Below, piece by piece: positions 55,138 through 63,851 of a stretch of 64,000 nt of DNA. The notes beneath the pieces are model-generated. The model did not search any database. It had not been told where the DNA came from and saw only the letters and a list, made by a program, of their open reading frames with translations. The first letter of the stretch is position 1; every line of letters starts with the position of its first letter. Both the position numbers and the translations under genes were made by a program. The stretch is from CAVVVS01 sp963751355 (lineage in GTDB: Bacteria; Bacteroidota; Ignavibacteria; Ignavibacteriales; Ignavibacteriaceae), in NCBI GenBank assembly GCA_963751355.1, contig CAVVVS010000105.1, positions 62,001-126,000 on the forward strand, in the 5' to 3' direction.

Positions 55138-57021
55138 TCATTCACCCAAATTGAATTTTACTCCTGCGGTTATCCATCTACCCGGAAGCGGCACCCCGCT
55201 TATTTCATGGTAAGTTTTATTGAATAAATTCGTTGCTTTCAAAAATATCTCAAAATTTTGAATTTTCTTCATTAGTTGTGTATCAACCAAAAAATTATTT
55301 TCAAAATTTACACGATTTTCATACCGCAGCGACCAGCTTTGCCGGATTCCAAACCACCAGTTATTGGATACTCCAATGATTAATCGATGCCTGAGATAAT
55401 TCAATAAATACTGCGATTGAAATTCAGCGGTTTCCTTGTTTGAAGTTAAATAAGTATAATCGATGTTGACCTTGATTATCGGTGAATGCTTCAAAATTAA
55501 ATAAGGATAAATTGTAAAATTGAATTCTATCCCATCCGTATTTATGCTCGAAATATTTTTTGCTGTCCATGGCTGGTTATTCGAAGTTCTGACCCAATCG
55601 ATCAGATTTTTGCCTTCTTTTCTGAATAAGCTCAATCTTGAATAGAAAATATTTCCGGCATAATTTATCCCTGCTTCATAATTAATAGTTTCTTCATGCT
55701 GTAAATTTGGATTTCCTATACTTGTAGGCGATGAATAATATAATTCGGTGTAAGTCGGAACCCGGAATGCTTTACCGGCAGAGCCAAACAATCTTATACT
55801 TTTAGAAATATTATACTCTAAACTCACACTCGGCCAAAACCGCCATCCGATGGTAGCATAATTATATGCAAATGCCCCGGCTATTACGGTTAAATTTTCA
55901 ACAGGCAAAAGTTTTTCTTCGGCAAAAATGCCTTTATTCTCTCTTAAATGATTTCCCAGGTTTGTACTCTTAATCTTATCGGTGGTATATTTACCTCCAA
56001 ATGAAGTTGTACCAAAATTATTTGTTAATGATACTTGAACTTGGGCACCGTAAATATTTGTCTGGTGAATATTTTGATAATAATTTGGATGAATATAATC
56101 AAGTAAGTAATTATCATCATTTCTTCTCCAGTATATTTTGGGAGATACTCGAAATGATTTCCCGCCTATATTTGCCGCTGCATTCAATAACCTGGTAGTT
56201 GTATGTTCCCATTGATCGGGATATGCTGCAGCATAATATCCATTCGCTCCGAATTTTTTATCGTTATAGCCATAAAATAAACTAACATCATTATGCCCTA
56301 ATTTATAGGATGATCCATACGTGAAATTAGTAACATCAAATCCGGTGTTAAATCTGTAACCATCAGATTTTTCCTTTGAGAATGAAATTCTATTTCCGAT
56401 ATTTCCGACAGGGTAAGATCCATAAAATTCTCCCTTATAATAACTGTTCTGTCCGCCTTCGGCCTGTATTGAGAGATTCTTACCAGTACCTTTCTTAGTA
56501 ATAACATTGATCACACCGCTAAAAGCATTAGGACCATAAACACTTGAGCCCTGACCTTTTAAAATTTCAATTCTTTTTATATCATCAAGGCTTAGCGGCA
56601 AGTTCAAATTATGATGACCAGTTTGCGGATCGTTCACTTTCATTCCGTCAATTAGTATCAAAGTTTCTTCAAAAGTACCGCCTCTAATCCCTATATCTGC
56701 CTGCACTCCGTCAACCCCTCTCTGCTGCAAATCAACACCGAGTGCGTACTGAAACAAACCCTGCACGCTATTAACAGGCGCTTGCGCAATCTGTTGTTGA
56801 TCAATAATTGTAACGCTTCGTGTTAAATCGGAAAAAGTTGTAGGTATTCTGCTTGCAGTAACTACAATATCGTTTAATTTATATTTAGGTAAACTTTGTG
56901 CAGTTATGGAATGTACACAAAAAATGATTGCAAGTATGGAAAAGGATAAAAGTTTAACCCGGTTCCTATTAGCAAAATTTAATTCTGTTCTTTTATAAAA
57001 TCGTAAATAAATAAATTGCAT
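55138..57021 (-). CDS. TonB-dependent receptor (BtuB/vitamin or siderophore type)
   Basis: The 627-residue receptor has a signal peptide (hydrophobic at about 23-41, ending ITAQ), a TonB-box-like region and plug domain (KLNDIVVTASRIPTTFSDLTRSVTIID, then GLFQYALGVDLQQRGVDGVQADIGIRG and VYGPNAFSGVINVITK). A beta-barrel follows, with the C-terminal FNLGE. It resembles BtuB/CirA-like receptors for cobalamin or iron chelates. I found no cobalamin riboswitch in the 190 bases upstream. A B12 role would fit meaB at 42.9 kb, but that is speculation. Confidence 0.93.
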   Translation of the reverse strand: MQFIYLRFYKRTELNFANRNRVKLLSFSILAIIFCVHSITAQSLPKYKLNDIVVTASRIPTTFSDLTRSVTIIDQQQIAQAPVNSVQGLFQYALGVDLQQRGVDGVQADIGIRGGTFEETLILIDGMKVNDPQTGHHNLNLPLSLDDIKRIEILKGQGSSVYGPNAFSGVINVITKKGTGKNLSIQAEGGQNSYYKGEFYGSYPVGNIGNRISFSKEKSDGYRFNTGFDVTNFTYGSSYKLGHNDVSLFYGYNDKKFGANGYYAAAYPDQWEHTTTRLLNAAANIGGKSFRVSPKIYWRRNDDNYLLDYIHPNYYQNIHQTNIYGAQVQVSLTNNFGTTSFGGKYTTDKIKSTNLGNHLRENKGIFAEEKLLPVENLTVIAGAFAYNYATIGWRFWPSVSLEYNISKSIRLFGSAGKAFRVPTYTELYYSSPTSIGNPNLQHEETINYEAGINYAGNIFYSRLSLFRKEGKNLIDWVRTSNNQPWTAKNISSINTDGIEFNFTIYPYLILKHSPIIKVNIDYTYLTSNKETAEFQSQYLLNYLRHRLIIGVSNNWWFGIRQSWSLRYENRVNFENNFLVDTQLMKKIQNFEIFLKATNLFNKTYHEISGVPLPGRWITAGVKFNLGE

Positions 57022-57210
57022 CCGCTTCTTCGCTAAAATATGAGAGGCGAATATATAAATAATTTCAGAATTATGATGAGATTTTAATAACTCAAATCAT
57101 TAGTAGAATTGTTAAGGATTAAATAATTACCGTAAAATATTTTAAGAATTTGATTTAAAAATAATCTTATGCAAATAAATTCATGCTTTACATTTTTAAT
57201 TGTTAATTAT

Positions 57211-57834
57211 TCAACCGGCTCTTTTTTCCATACTCCTATAAATCCCGATCACAAGTCCCACAATTTTGAATTTTTGATAATCCTTTTTAATTACAATAGG
57301 TTCGTACTCGGGATTCTCCGATAGCAGTTCAACTCTATCCTTTTTCTTATGGAAGCGTTTTACCACCGCTGCATCATCGAGGATTGCAACAACAATGTGG
57401 CCATTTTTAGGTTCGAGATTCGGATTAACAATAACAATATCACCGTTGAATATATATGCATCCTTCAAACTGTCCCCTTTTACCCGCAGCAGAAAAGAAT
57501 CTTTAGGCATACGTGCAATTGTGGGAAGTTCGATGGTATCAATTGCATCTGGGTAAATAGTTAACGGATTACCGGCTGCAACTTCACCTAAAACAGGACG
57601 CGGAATAAAAAATTTATCTTCTAGGGTCAACTCAATTCCGCGTGAAAGCCGTGGATTACGTTTTATGTAACCTTTTTTTTCTAATGCAGCAAGATGCTGT
57701 TGAACGGTTGCGCGGTTTTTATACCCAAAATAAACAGCAATCTCAGCGAGTGTGGGAGGGATACCTCTCCCGGTTTTTTGATCGATGATGAAATTCAAGA
57801 TATTCTTTTGAATTTCCGTTAACTCTTTTGACAT
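57211..57834 (-). CDS. lexA: LexA repressor
   Basis: The 207-residue SOS repressor has an N-terminal winged helix (about 1-65, PPTLAEIAVYFGYKNRATVQQHLAALEKKGY). The self-cleavage Ala-Gly bond is in GEVAAGNPLT, the catalytic Ser in GDSLKDAYI and the Lys in AVVKRF. I chose the ATG at 57834 because GAAGG precedes it by six bases; a TTG seven codons upstream is possible. A palindrome 37-53 bases upstream may be its own operator. Confidence 0.95.
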   Translation of the reverse strand: MSKELTEIQKNILNFIIDQKTGRGIPPTLAEIAVYFGYKNRATVQQHLAALEKKGYIKRNPRLSRGIELTLEDKFFIPRPVLGEVAAGNPLTIYPDAIDTIELPTIARMPKDSFLLRVKGDSLKDAYIFNGDIVIVNPNLEPKNGHIVVAILDDAAVVKRFHKKKDRVELLSENPEYEPIVIKKDYQKFKIVGLVIGIYRSMEKRAG

Positions 57835-57870
57835 AATACACCTTCGGTTAGTCAATCACATTTAATGACC

Positions 57871-57887
57871 GATGTAAGCTTTACATC
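57871..57887 (-). promoter_or_regulatory. Possible LexA operator upstream of lexA
   Basis: GATGTAAGCTTTACATC has perfect seven-base arms (GATGTAA/TTACATC) around a three-base centre. It lies 37-53 bases before the lexA start, a common place for LexA autoregulation. LexA motifs differ between phyla, so this needs a regulon comparison. No second copy was seen at dinB. Confidence 0.45.
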
Positions 57888-58039
57888 ACCTCGAAAGAAA
57901 TGACATTTTTTATTAATCTATTAAAGTTGCGCAAAAGTAATACTAATTCATTCCCAGTGTGAACAAATCTCGAATTTCCAATAACCGAAAACCGATATGA
58001 TTCCTACGAGAAAATGTATCTTTCCCAATAAGATCTTAA

Positions 58040-58060
58040 GATGGAAAAATATTTTCCATC
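58040..58060. repeat. 21-bp palindrome upstream of lexA
   Basis: GATGGAAAAATATTTTCCATC has perfect nine-base arms around a three-base centre. It lies in the 403-base gap between lexA and the hybrid sensor gene, about 210 bases from the lexA start. It could be an operator or the hairpin ending the sensor transcript. Confidence 0.5.
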
Positions 58061-58104
58061 ATTTTGCGTAATCTCAGTAAGCAAATAATGATTAATTCAA
58101 ATTG

Positions 58105-58120
58105 CCATACATTTGTATGG
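58105..58120. repeat. 16-bp palindrome upstream of lexA
   Basis: CCATACATTTGTATGG has perfect seven-base arms around TT, extended by matching TT/AA outside a one-base break. It is 118 bases after the hybrid sensor stop codon. The rest of the 57835-58237 gap contains no gene that I can see. Confidence 0.45.
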
Positions 58121-58237
58121 TAATTTAAATAGGTGGAAGGAATTTGTCAATATAAAAGGAAGGTAAAAATTATTCCAAAGAGTACTAAACCCGATTCATC
58201 AAATAAAAACATGTATAATTTATTAGATAAACAATAT

Positions 58238-61200
58238 TTATGAAAGGAACATATTTTCTAACGAATCTACCATTTTTTCACGGAAAATAGGTTTAGAAAT
58301 AAAATCGTTGAATCCGGTTGCAATAAACTTCTCCTTGTCACCCGGTAATACGTAGGCAGTTACAGCGATAATCGGAATATGTTCGTAGCCAGCCATTTTA
58401 TGAATGATTTTTAAAGCATCAAGCCCGTTATATTCTCCCTGGAGATTTATATCAATAACAATAAAATCAAAATTCTCTGTGTCGAGTAACGGTAAAGCTT
58501 CCTCAAAACTGACCGCAAACTTAATATCCTTTAATCCTTTCATCTGAACTTTAAATAGGATTTGTGAGTCGACTTGATCTTCAATATAAAGACAGGATAA
58601 TGCTGATAGATCAAGCTTATTAGGTGATATTATCTTTTGGGAAGAAGATGAACTAATAATCGGCTCATTTGTAACTTCTTCTTTCTTTAAATTAACATCA
58701 GAAAATTCTTGTTCCGGTGTTGAAGTTATTTGTTCTTCATCCGTTGTTCCAGTATCTGACTGCGCGGGTTCTTCGGTTTTTTCTGTTTCTACAGATTCAT
58801 CCAATTTTTCATAATTTTTTAGGTCTGGTGTTGAAGTTATTTGTTCTTCATCCGTTGTTCCGGTATCTGACTGCACGGGTTCTTCGGTTTTTTCTGTTTC
58901 TACAGATTCATCCAATTTTTCATAATTTTTTAGGTCTGGTGTTGAAGTTATTTGTTCTTCATCCGTTGTTCCGGTATCTGACTGTACAAGTTCTTCGGTT
59001 TTTTCTGTTTCTATAGTTTCATCCAATTTTTCATAATTTTTAAGGTCCGGTGTTTCAATTTCCTTTTGTCCTTCTAAGGTCTTTTCAGCTTCTGTTTCTT
59101 TTAAAGATTCATCATTTCCCGGTGACACTTCAACTTTCGCTGCGCTGGTATAGTCCATCGGGAATATAAATCCATAATCAATTTTGTCCTTATCCCCTTT
59201 AATTATATCAAATTTTCCCTTCAATACCGACAATAACGATTTAGCTAATTGAAGTGACAGTTTGGAAATTCCTAAATTTTTTATTTCCTCATTATTGGTT
59301 TTGCGAAATAGATTGAAAAGATTATTGCTCAAATAATTTGATGATTCATTGTAATTATCTCTAATATTTATTATAAAAGAATCGCTATCATACTGGTAGG
59401 AAGAGAAATAGATTTTTTTTTCTCTCGTCAAGCGTGAGGTTATTTTGACTAATTGAAATACTAAATTTTCAAATTTTTGTTTATCGGTTTTAAATTTCAG
59501 TGAAGAAGATATTTTCCCGTAAGCAAATTCTATTGAATCCGAATCGGTAATTTCAATTAGATTATTCTGAATTTTATCTATAATTTCGGTAATTGCTTCA
59601 TCCTCAATATTCATTTCAACATTATTTTGTTGTAAATTTGAATAATCAATCACCGAATTCATCAATGAAAGAAGCCTTTCCCTGTTTTGTTTTATGATAC
59701 CCGCAGCTTCTTTCTGTTCCGGACTAACATTTTCTACTCCGTCAGTTAATTCCTGCACAAAACCGAGGATAACATTGATAGGGGTCAATATTTCATGAAA
59801 CAAATTGGATAAAAATGAGACTTCAATTTTTTCTGACCTATAAACATTATTTTGTGGAATGGGTTTTTCAACTACTACTTCTTTAATAACCTCTTTTATT
59901 TTTTCCTCAACTTCGGGTTTTGCTTCAATTTTTCCTATTATCGTAAATGAATCAACATCTTTTTTGTAATTTAATATGGGTGTGGCGGTGATTTCAATTT
60001 CCATGAATTCACCGTTAACTTGCTTTAGTTCGGTTGTCAAAGTAACGGCTTCTTTCATATGCGACTGAAAAATGGTAGAATTTATCGTACCTCTTTCCTC
60101 ATCTTTCACCAATGATGTGAAAGATGTACCTTCAAGCTCGCTTTTGCTTATTTCCAGCTGGTCGATAGCATGTTTATTTACAAATGTAATAAAACCGGTA
60201 TTGTCGGTAACAAATAACAAATCATTCGTATTGTCAAAAGCCGATTTAAAAAGCTGGCTTGTTTTTTCTAATTCCAGATTACCTGTTACATCCCTAACAA
60301 TATTAAAATGGGCATCCCGTTTGTTAAATTTAAAATTAATTTTGCTTAATTCCACGTACACGGATGAACCGTCTTTTCTCTTATGCTTATAGGGTCCGCT
60401 AAATTTCCCATGCTTGTTTTCTTTGTTAGAAGAGTCAAGTAAGGTTTGGATATCTTCAGCCGTATATAAGTCGGTTAAATCCATCTGTAAAAATTCATCT
60501 TTACGATAACCGTAAAGTTCGAGTGCAGAGTCATTAACTTCGAGAAATCTTAAATTTTCAGTATCATAGATAAAGATAGGCTCGGGGTTGTTCTGGATTA
60601 ATATTTCAAACATTTTTCCTCTACTATTTAATATAAATTCTAAACTATCAAGTTTTTCTTTCTTGTCTGTTAGGATTAAAAATCCATTATGCTGTTTATC
60701 TTCATCATTAAATTTTGATAAATATATATTTACTGCATCTGTCTCATCGTCGTTGATTCTCAATCCATCATTAAGTTCAATTATAGTTTTTTCAGCGGAT
60801 GAAGATAAAAACTGCTGTATTTTCCAGGTAATTTCATCCGTAATAATGTCAAAAAAATTTAACTTCTCCAAATCCGTCAAATCAATTACAAATAATTTAC
60901 AAAATTCTTTACTTCCTTGCATAAATTTTCCGCTATCTTCTATAAGTGCAACGGCTTTTGGGAAATCCCGCAGAAAATTTAGATTATATTGAGATATATT
61001 ATCCGGTACAATGTAGGATTTTTTATTTTCGGATATGTTTTGAGAGATACCTATAATGGCAATAACTTTACCTTCTGCATCGCTTAAAGGTATTTCCAGA
61101 GTTTGCATTTTTTGAACAGTGGAAATTCCGGTTAACGGCAGACCTTCCATTACAACACAATTTTCCGATCCTTTAATATAAGTTTTAATTGATTGATAAA

Positions 61201-61855
61201 AATCCAGAAGATAGGAAGGGATAAAAGTTTTTGTTGGTTTTCCTTCAATTTGAGTTCTCTTTAAACCGATATTCGCAGCCAAATTTTTATTAACCAGTGT
61301 AAAGTTCCCATTAATATCCTCAATCCAAAAGAACTCATCTAACTTATCTACCTCATTAAGAATTTTTTCCTTACCAATGAAGGTGAATGGGAATAAAGAT
61401 TTTATATCATTTATTATTTTTAATATCTCTTTATTATTCACTATATCAATTAAATCACCGTGTTGAACTTTCAGATTAGTTATTCCGTTCAATGATATTT
61501 TATTTTCCTGAGGGATCGCAGAACAAAAAACGAAGACTTCGTTTTCTTCTTGGTAAGTATTTAAATTTAATTTAAGCCTGAGTTCTTCACCAGATTTTAT
61601 TATAAATCTAATCTCTTCTGTTAAAAGGCCTTTGCCCTCAAATAGTTGCGCAAATAATGATCTTAATACCTTTGCAGATTGGATATCCAGAATGTTAAAG
61701 ATGTTCTGATTTATATCGGATAAAGGGAATATTTTTTTTGCCTGTGAATTCAATGACAAAATATTACCTTCTCGATCGAAAATAAGAAAAGCGTGTTTTA
61801 TATTTTCGCCTAAAGTATAAAATAAATCTTTATTTAACTGATTACTTGTTTGCAC
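58238..61855 (-). CDS. Hybrid PAS-sensor histidine kinase/receiver with degenerate ATPase domain
   Basis: The 1205-residue cytoplasmic protein starts at a GTG. It has several PAS domains spread over about 15-660 (for example LFDRE-like FDREGNILSLN, EDINGNFTLVNKN, LRFLEVNDSALELYGYRKDEF, DNTGFITFVNKHAI) and a HisKA-type dimerisation segment with phospho-acceptor His687 in FLSNLFHEILTPINVI. An ATPase-like region (about 770-920) follows, then an acidic repeated linker and a receiver domain (about 1085-1205; Asp in FIVIDINLQG, Lys in FISKPIF). In the ATPase region the usual N, G1 and G2 motifs are poor (NLVFQLVK, IRDNYNE, KNLGISKLSL), so kinase activity is doubtful. No membrane helix is evident. 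It is separated from lexA by 403 bases. Confidence 0.88.
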   Translation of the reverse strand: MQTSNQLNKDLFYTLGENIKHAFLIFDREGNILSLNSQAKKIFPLSDINQNIFNILDIQSAKVLRSLFAQLFEGKGLLTEEIRFIIKSGEELRLKLNLNTYQEENEVFVFCSAIPQENKISLNGITNLKVQHGDLIDIVNNKEILKIINDIKSLFPFTFIGKEKILNEVDKLDEFFWIEDINGNFTLVNKNLAANIGLKRTQIEGKPTKTFIPSYLLDFYQSIKTYIKGSENCVVMEGLPLTGISTVQKMQTLEIPLSDAEGKVIAIIGISQNISENKKSYIVPDNISQYNLNFLRDFPKAVALIEDSGKFMQGSKEFCKLFVIDLTDLEKLNFFDIITDEITWKIQQFLSSSAEKTIIELNDGLRINDDETDAVNIYLSKFNDEDKQHNGFLILTDKKEKLDSLEFILNSRGKMFEILIQNNPEPIFIYDTENLRFLEVNDSALELYGYRKDEFLQMDLTDLYTAEDIQTLLDSSNKENKHGKFSGPYKHKRKDGSSVYVELSKINFKFNKRDAHFNIVRDVTGNLELEKTSQLFKSAFDNTNDLLFVTDNTGFITFVNKHAIDQLEISKSELEGTSFTSLVKDEERGTINSTIFQSHMKEAVTLTTELKQVNGEFMEIEITATPILNYKKDVDSFTIIGKIEAKPEVEEKIKEVIKEVVVEKPIPQNNVYRSEKIEVSFLSNLFHEILTPINVILGFVQELTDGVENVSPEQKEAAGIIKQNRERLLSLMNSVIDYSNLQQNNVEMNIEDEAITEIIDKIQNNLIEITDSDSIEFAYGKISSSLKFKTDKQKFENLVFQLVKITSRLTREKKIYFSSYQYDSDSFIINIRDNYNESSNYLSNNLFNLFRKTNNEEIKNLGISKLSLQLAKSLLSVLKGKFDIIKGDKDKIDYGFIFPMDYTSAAKVEVSPGNDESLKETEAEKTLEGQKEIETPDLKNYEKLDETIETEKTEELVQSDTGTTDEEQITSTPDLKNYEKLDESVETEKTEEPVQSDTGTTDEEQITSTPDLKNYEKLDESVETEKTEEPAQSDTGTTDEEQITSTPEQEFSDVNLKKEEVTNEPIISSSSSQKIISPNKLDLSALSCLYIEDQVDSQILFKVQMKGLKDIKFAVSFEEALPLLDTENFDFIVIDINLQGEYNGLDALKIIHKMAGYEHIPIIAVTAYVLPGDKEKFIATGFNDFISKPIFREKMVDSLENMFLS
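58716..59060 (-). repeat. Three 111-bp tandem repeats inside the hybrid sensor gene
   Basis: The unit recurs at 58716, 58827, 58938 and partly at 59049, always with a 111-bp step. It encodes 37 residues starting TPDLKNYEKLDE and containing VETEKTEEPVQSDTGTTDEE, which form the acidic linker before the receiver domain. Copies differ by few bases, so the expansion is recent. Confidence 0.9.
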
Positions 61856-61957
61856 TTTTATATGATTTTAAAGCTTATTGAAAATAATAAAAATTAAATT
61901 CTACAATTAGTATCAAGAGGTGTAAACAATTAACTAAGAATTAGTAACTTATTACAG

Positions 61958-62284
61958 TCATGTTTTCGGCTTATCAAAATCTAGATAATATCCCCTTGAC
62001 TCACCAGGTTTTAGATTATTTATATATAAATAAACTATATGGTTTAAATGATTATATTTCATTTTAGCAGCTTTTGTCCCTATTATTTCGGTACTTAAAG
62101 ATATATTTTCAGCAGGTTCATTTAAAAAGACCTGGATAACAAGATTATTAGCAATCTTAGTACCGGGATTCGAGATGGTTAAACTAACTCGGCGTTCACC
62201 CCTTTTCCTTACTCTTACCTCAATATAATTTCGTTTTGCCCACCATCTTTCAATTTTAGATGCAGTCGTTATCCAATAATTTTT
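61958..62284 (-). pseudogene. Out-of-frame C-terminus of the polysaccharide-deacetylase-like protein
   Basis: This frame has no start codon. It continues the upstream protein after the A8 run at 62280-62287, reading NYWITTASKIERWWAKRN, the usual end of a deacetylase barrel. A small beta-sandwich tail follows (VSLTISNPGTKIANNLVIQV), ending at TGA 61958-61960. Removing one A from the run joins both parts into a protein of about 630 residues. The remaining 61856-61957 gap shows nothing notable. Confidence 0.75.
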
Positions 62285-63851
62285 TTTCTTTTAAATCTTT
62301 AATTACTTTATTAACAACTTGTACATTTTGCGCACTCAATTGGTAAGCTGTATGAGGTTTAAATACGTATAAACCCCCTTCAAATAAAACACGGTCAATA
62401 TCTTCCTGATATGTGTAAAATTGGTAGTTAGGATTTGTTAATCCAAAGTCTCTAATTACCTCATAATCATCCCGGGCAGTTTTAGTAATTGATAACAATA
62501 GACTATCTCCGCGAATTATTGTCCTCGGAATAGAGCGATCGGTTAAGGAATCAGTAATTACGTACTTATATTTATTCTGGATAAGAGCCTGGATTGTATT
62601 TTGATCAAAAAGGCCGTTGTACGGCATAAATCCATAAACAGGCTGCCCGGTTATAGATTCAAGAACAGCTTTAGCATTTTTTAATTCTTGTTTTTGAGTT
62701 TGAAAATCATTTAATGAATTAACTGTATCATTAACCGATGCTAAATAACCTATATCTACCAAAGCTCCTATATTACCGTAAGGCGGCAATTCACGGATAA
62801 GATTTTTATGATTCTCCGCGGCTGAAGGACTAACAAAAAAGGTTGCCTGTACGTTATTCCCTTTAAGTATACCTAATAAATTTTTAATATTATTCAGACT
62901 ATCAGATAGTTCAGGTGTAATAATAGCAGCGGCATTGTAATCGGAGGGCCAATCCCGTACGAATGCAATAGGTTGATAAGTTAACCAGCTCATACAATTT
63001 TTAAATAATTTATCAAAGTAAATATATTCCGCTTGCGCCCCGATTACCGAATTTATTTCAAAACCCATCCAGACGAATCTTCCCTTACCATAATTACCAT
63101 AAACAATACCGGCTGTTTTTTTTATTTGTTCTCTCGATAAGCCATTTTGATGCCTGTAATTATACCAAAAACTAGCTTGAATAGTTCTAGGATCGAGAAC
63201 TTCCACTGCCATAGGTCTATCCCATGTGGCAACTCTTAGTGGAAAACCTGCAGGAATATTTGCGGTAATCGGAAGTCCGCCTCGAAGTGTATGAATTTTG
63301 GTAACGGAATTACGGTTAACCTCTTTTGAGAATTTTAAACCGAATACATCAGATAAAAAAGACCATCCTTTCCATTTTCCAAGATCAGAATATGAAGCAA
63401 TTCCGCTTGTAGCAAATATGCTTCCTCCATCAATTAAAAATCTTTTTAATTCGGCAATTTCTTTATCGCTCAAAGATTTTGAGCCTGGTAAAACCAGCAC
63501 CTTATATTTATTTTCTTTCCCGAGTTCTATAGTATGATCACTAATAACATCGTATTTATATCCCTCGCTTGAAAGAAATTTTTTCCAAGTGTTGATATTA
63601 TCTTGAATCCAAGTACTACCATCCGGCAACATATTCTGAGTATATTTAGAATCCAATATTCCTATGGTAGGTTTACTTCCCCCAAAGAAATTTTCAACCA
63701 CCTGAACATTAGGTAATAAATCATTAGCATCAAATTTTCCAAAAACACCTCTAAGAATATATAGATAGATTAAAATCGCACCTAATAAAAAAAGCAAACC
63801 ACTGGAAATTAAAACCAAATAGTTTACTCTTCCTCTTTTTAGGGATTTCAT
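62256..63851 (-). CDS. Membrane-anchored polysaccharide-deacetylase-like protein, frameshifted near 3' end
   Basis: The protein has a signal anchor (about 13-35, VLISSGLLFLLGAILIYLYIL), then a glutamine-amidotransferase-like/beta-galactosidase-trimerisation-like domain (about 55-300, YKVLVLPGSKSLSDKEIAEL, GKGRFVWMGFEINSV). A NodB-like deacetylase barrel follows (about 310-530, YNAAAIITPELSD, VQATFFVSPSAAENHK). The usual metal-binding His motif is not clear, so catalysis is uncertain. The last ten codons (KLLDNDCI) are out of frame. I chose the ATG at 63851, which overlaps the previous stop (ATGA); a GTG at 63857 is also possible. It may modify an exopolysaccharide. Confidence 0.8.
   Translation of the reverse strand: MKSLKRGRVNYLVLISSGLLFLLGAILIYLYILRGVFGKFDANDLLPNVQVVENFFGGSKPTIGILDSKYTQNMLPDGSTWIQDNINTWKKFLSSEGYKYDVISDHTIELGKENKYKVLVLPGSKSLSDKEIAELKRFLIDGGSIFATSGIASYSDLGKWKGWSFLSDVFGLKFSKEVNRNSVTKIHTLRGGLPITANIPAGFPLRVATWDRPMAVEVLDPRTIQASFWYNYRHQNGLSREQIKKTAGIVYGNYGKGRFVWMGFEINSVIGAQAEYIYFDKLFKNCMSWLTYQPIAFVRDWPSDYNAAAIITPELSDSLNNIKNLLGILKGNNVQATFFVSPSAAENHKNLIRELPPYGNIGALVDIGYLASVNDTVNSLNDFQTQKQELKNAKAVLESITGQPVYGFMPYNGLFDQNTIQALIQNKYKYVITDSLTDRSIPRTIIRGDSLLLSITKTARDDYEVIRDFGLTNPNYQFYTYQEDIDRVLFEGGLYVFKPHTAYQLSAQNVQVVNKVIKDLKEKKLLDNDCI

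Noticed and set aside
57022..57210. Cobalamin riboswitch upstream of the BtuB-like receptor
   Set aside because: No B12-box-like GCCACTG sequence or GC-rich helices were found.
58717..59016. 99-residue plus-strand ORF with internal repeats
   Set aside because: It is the antisense shadow of the 111-bp tandem repeats of the hybrid sensor gene.
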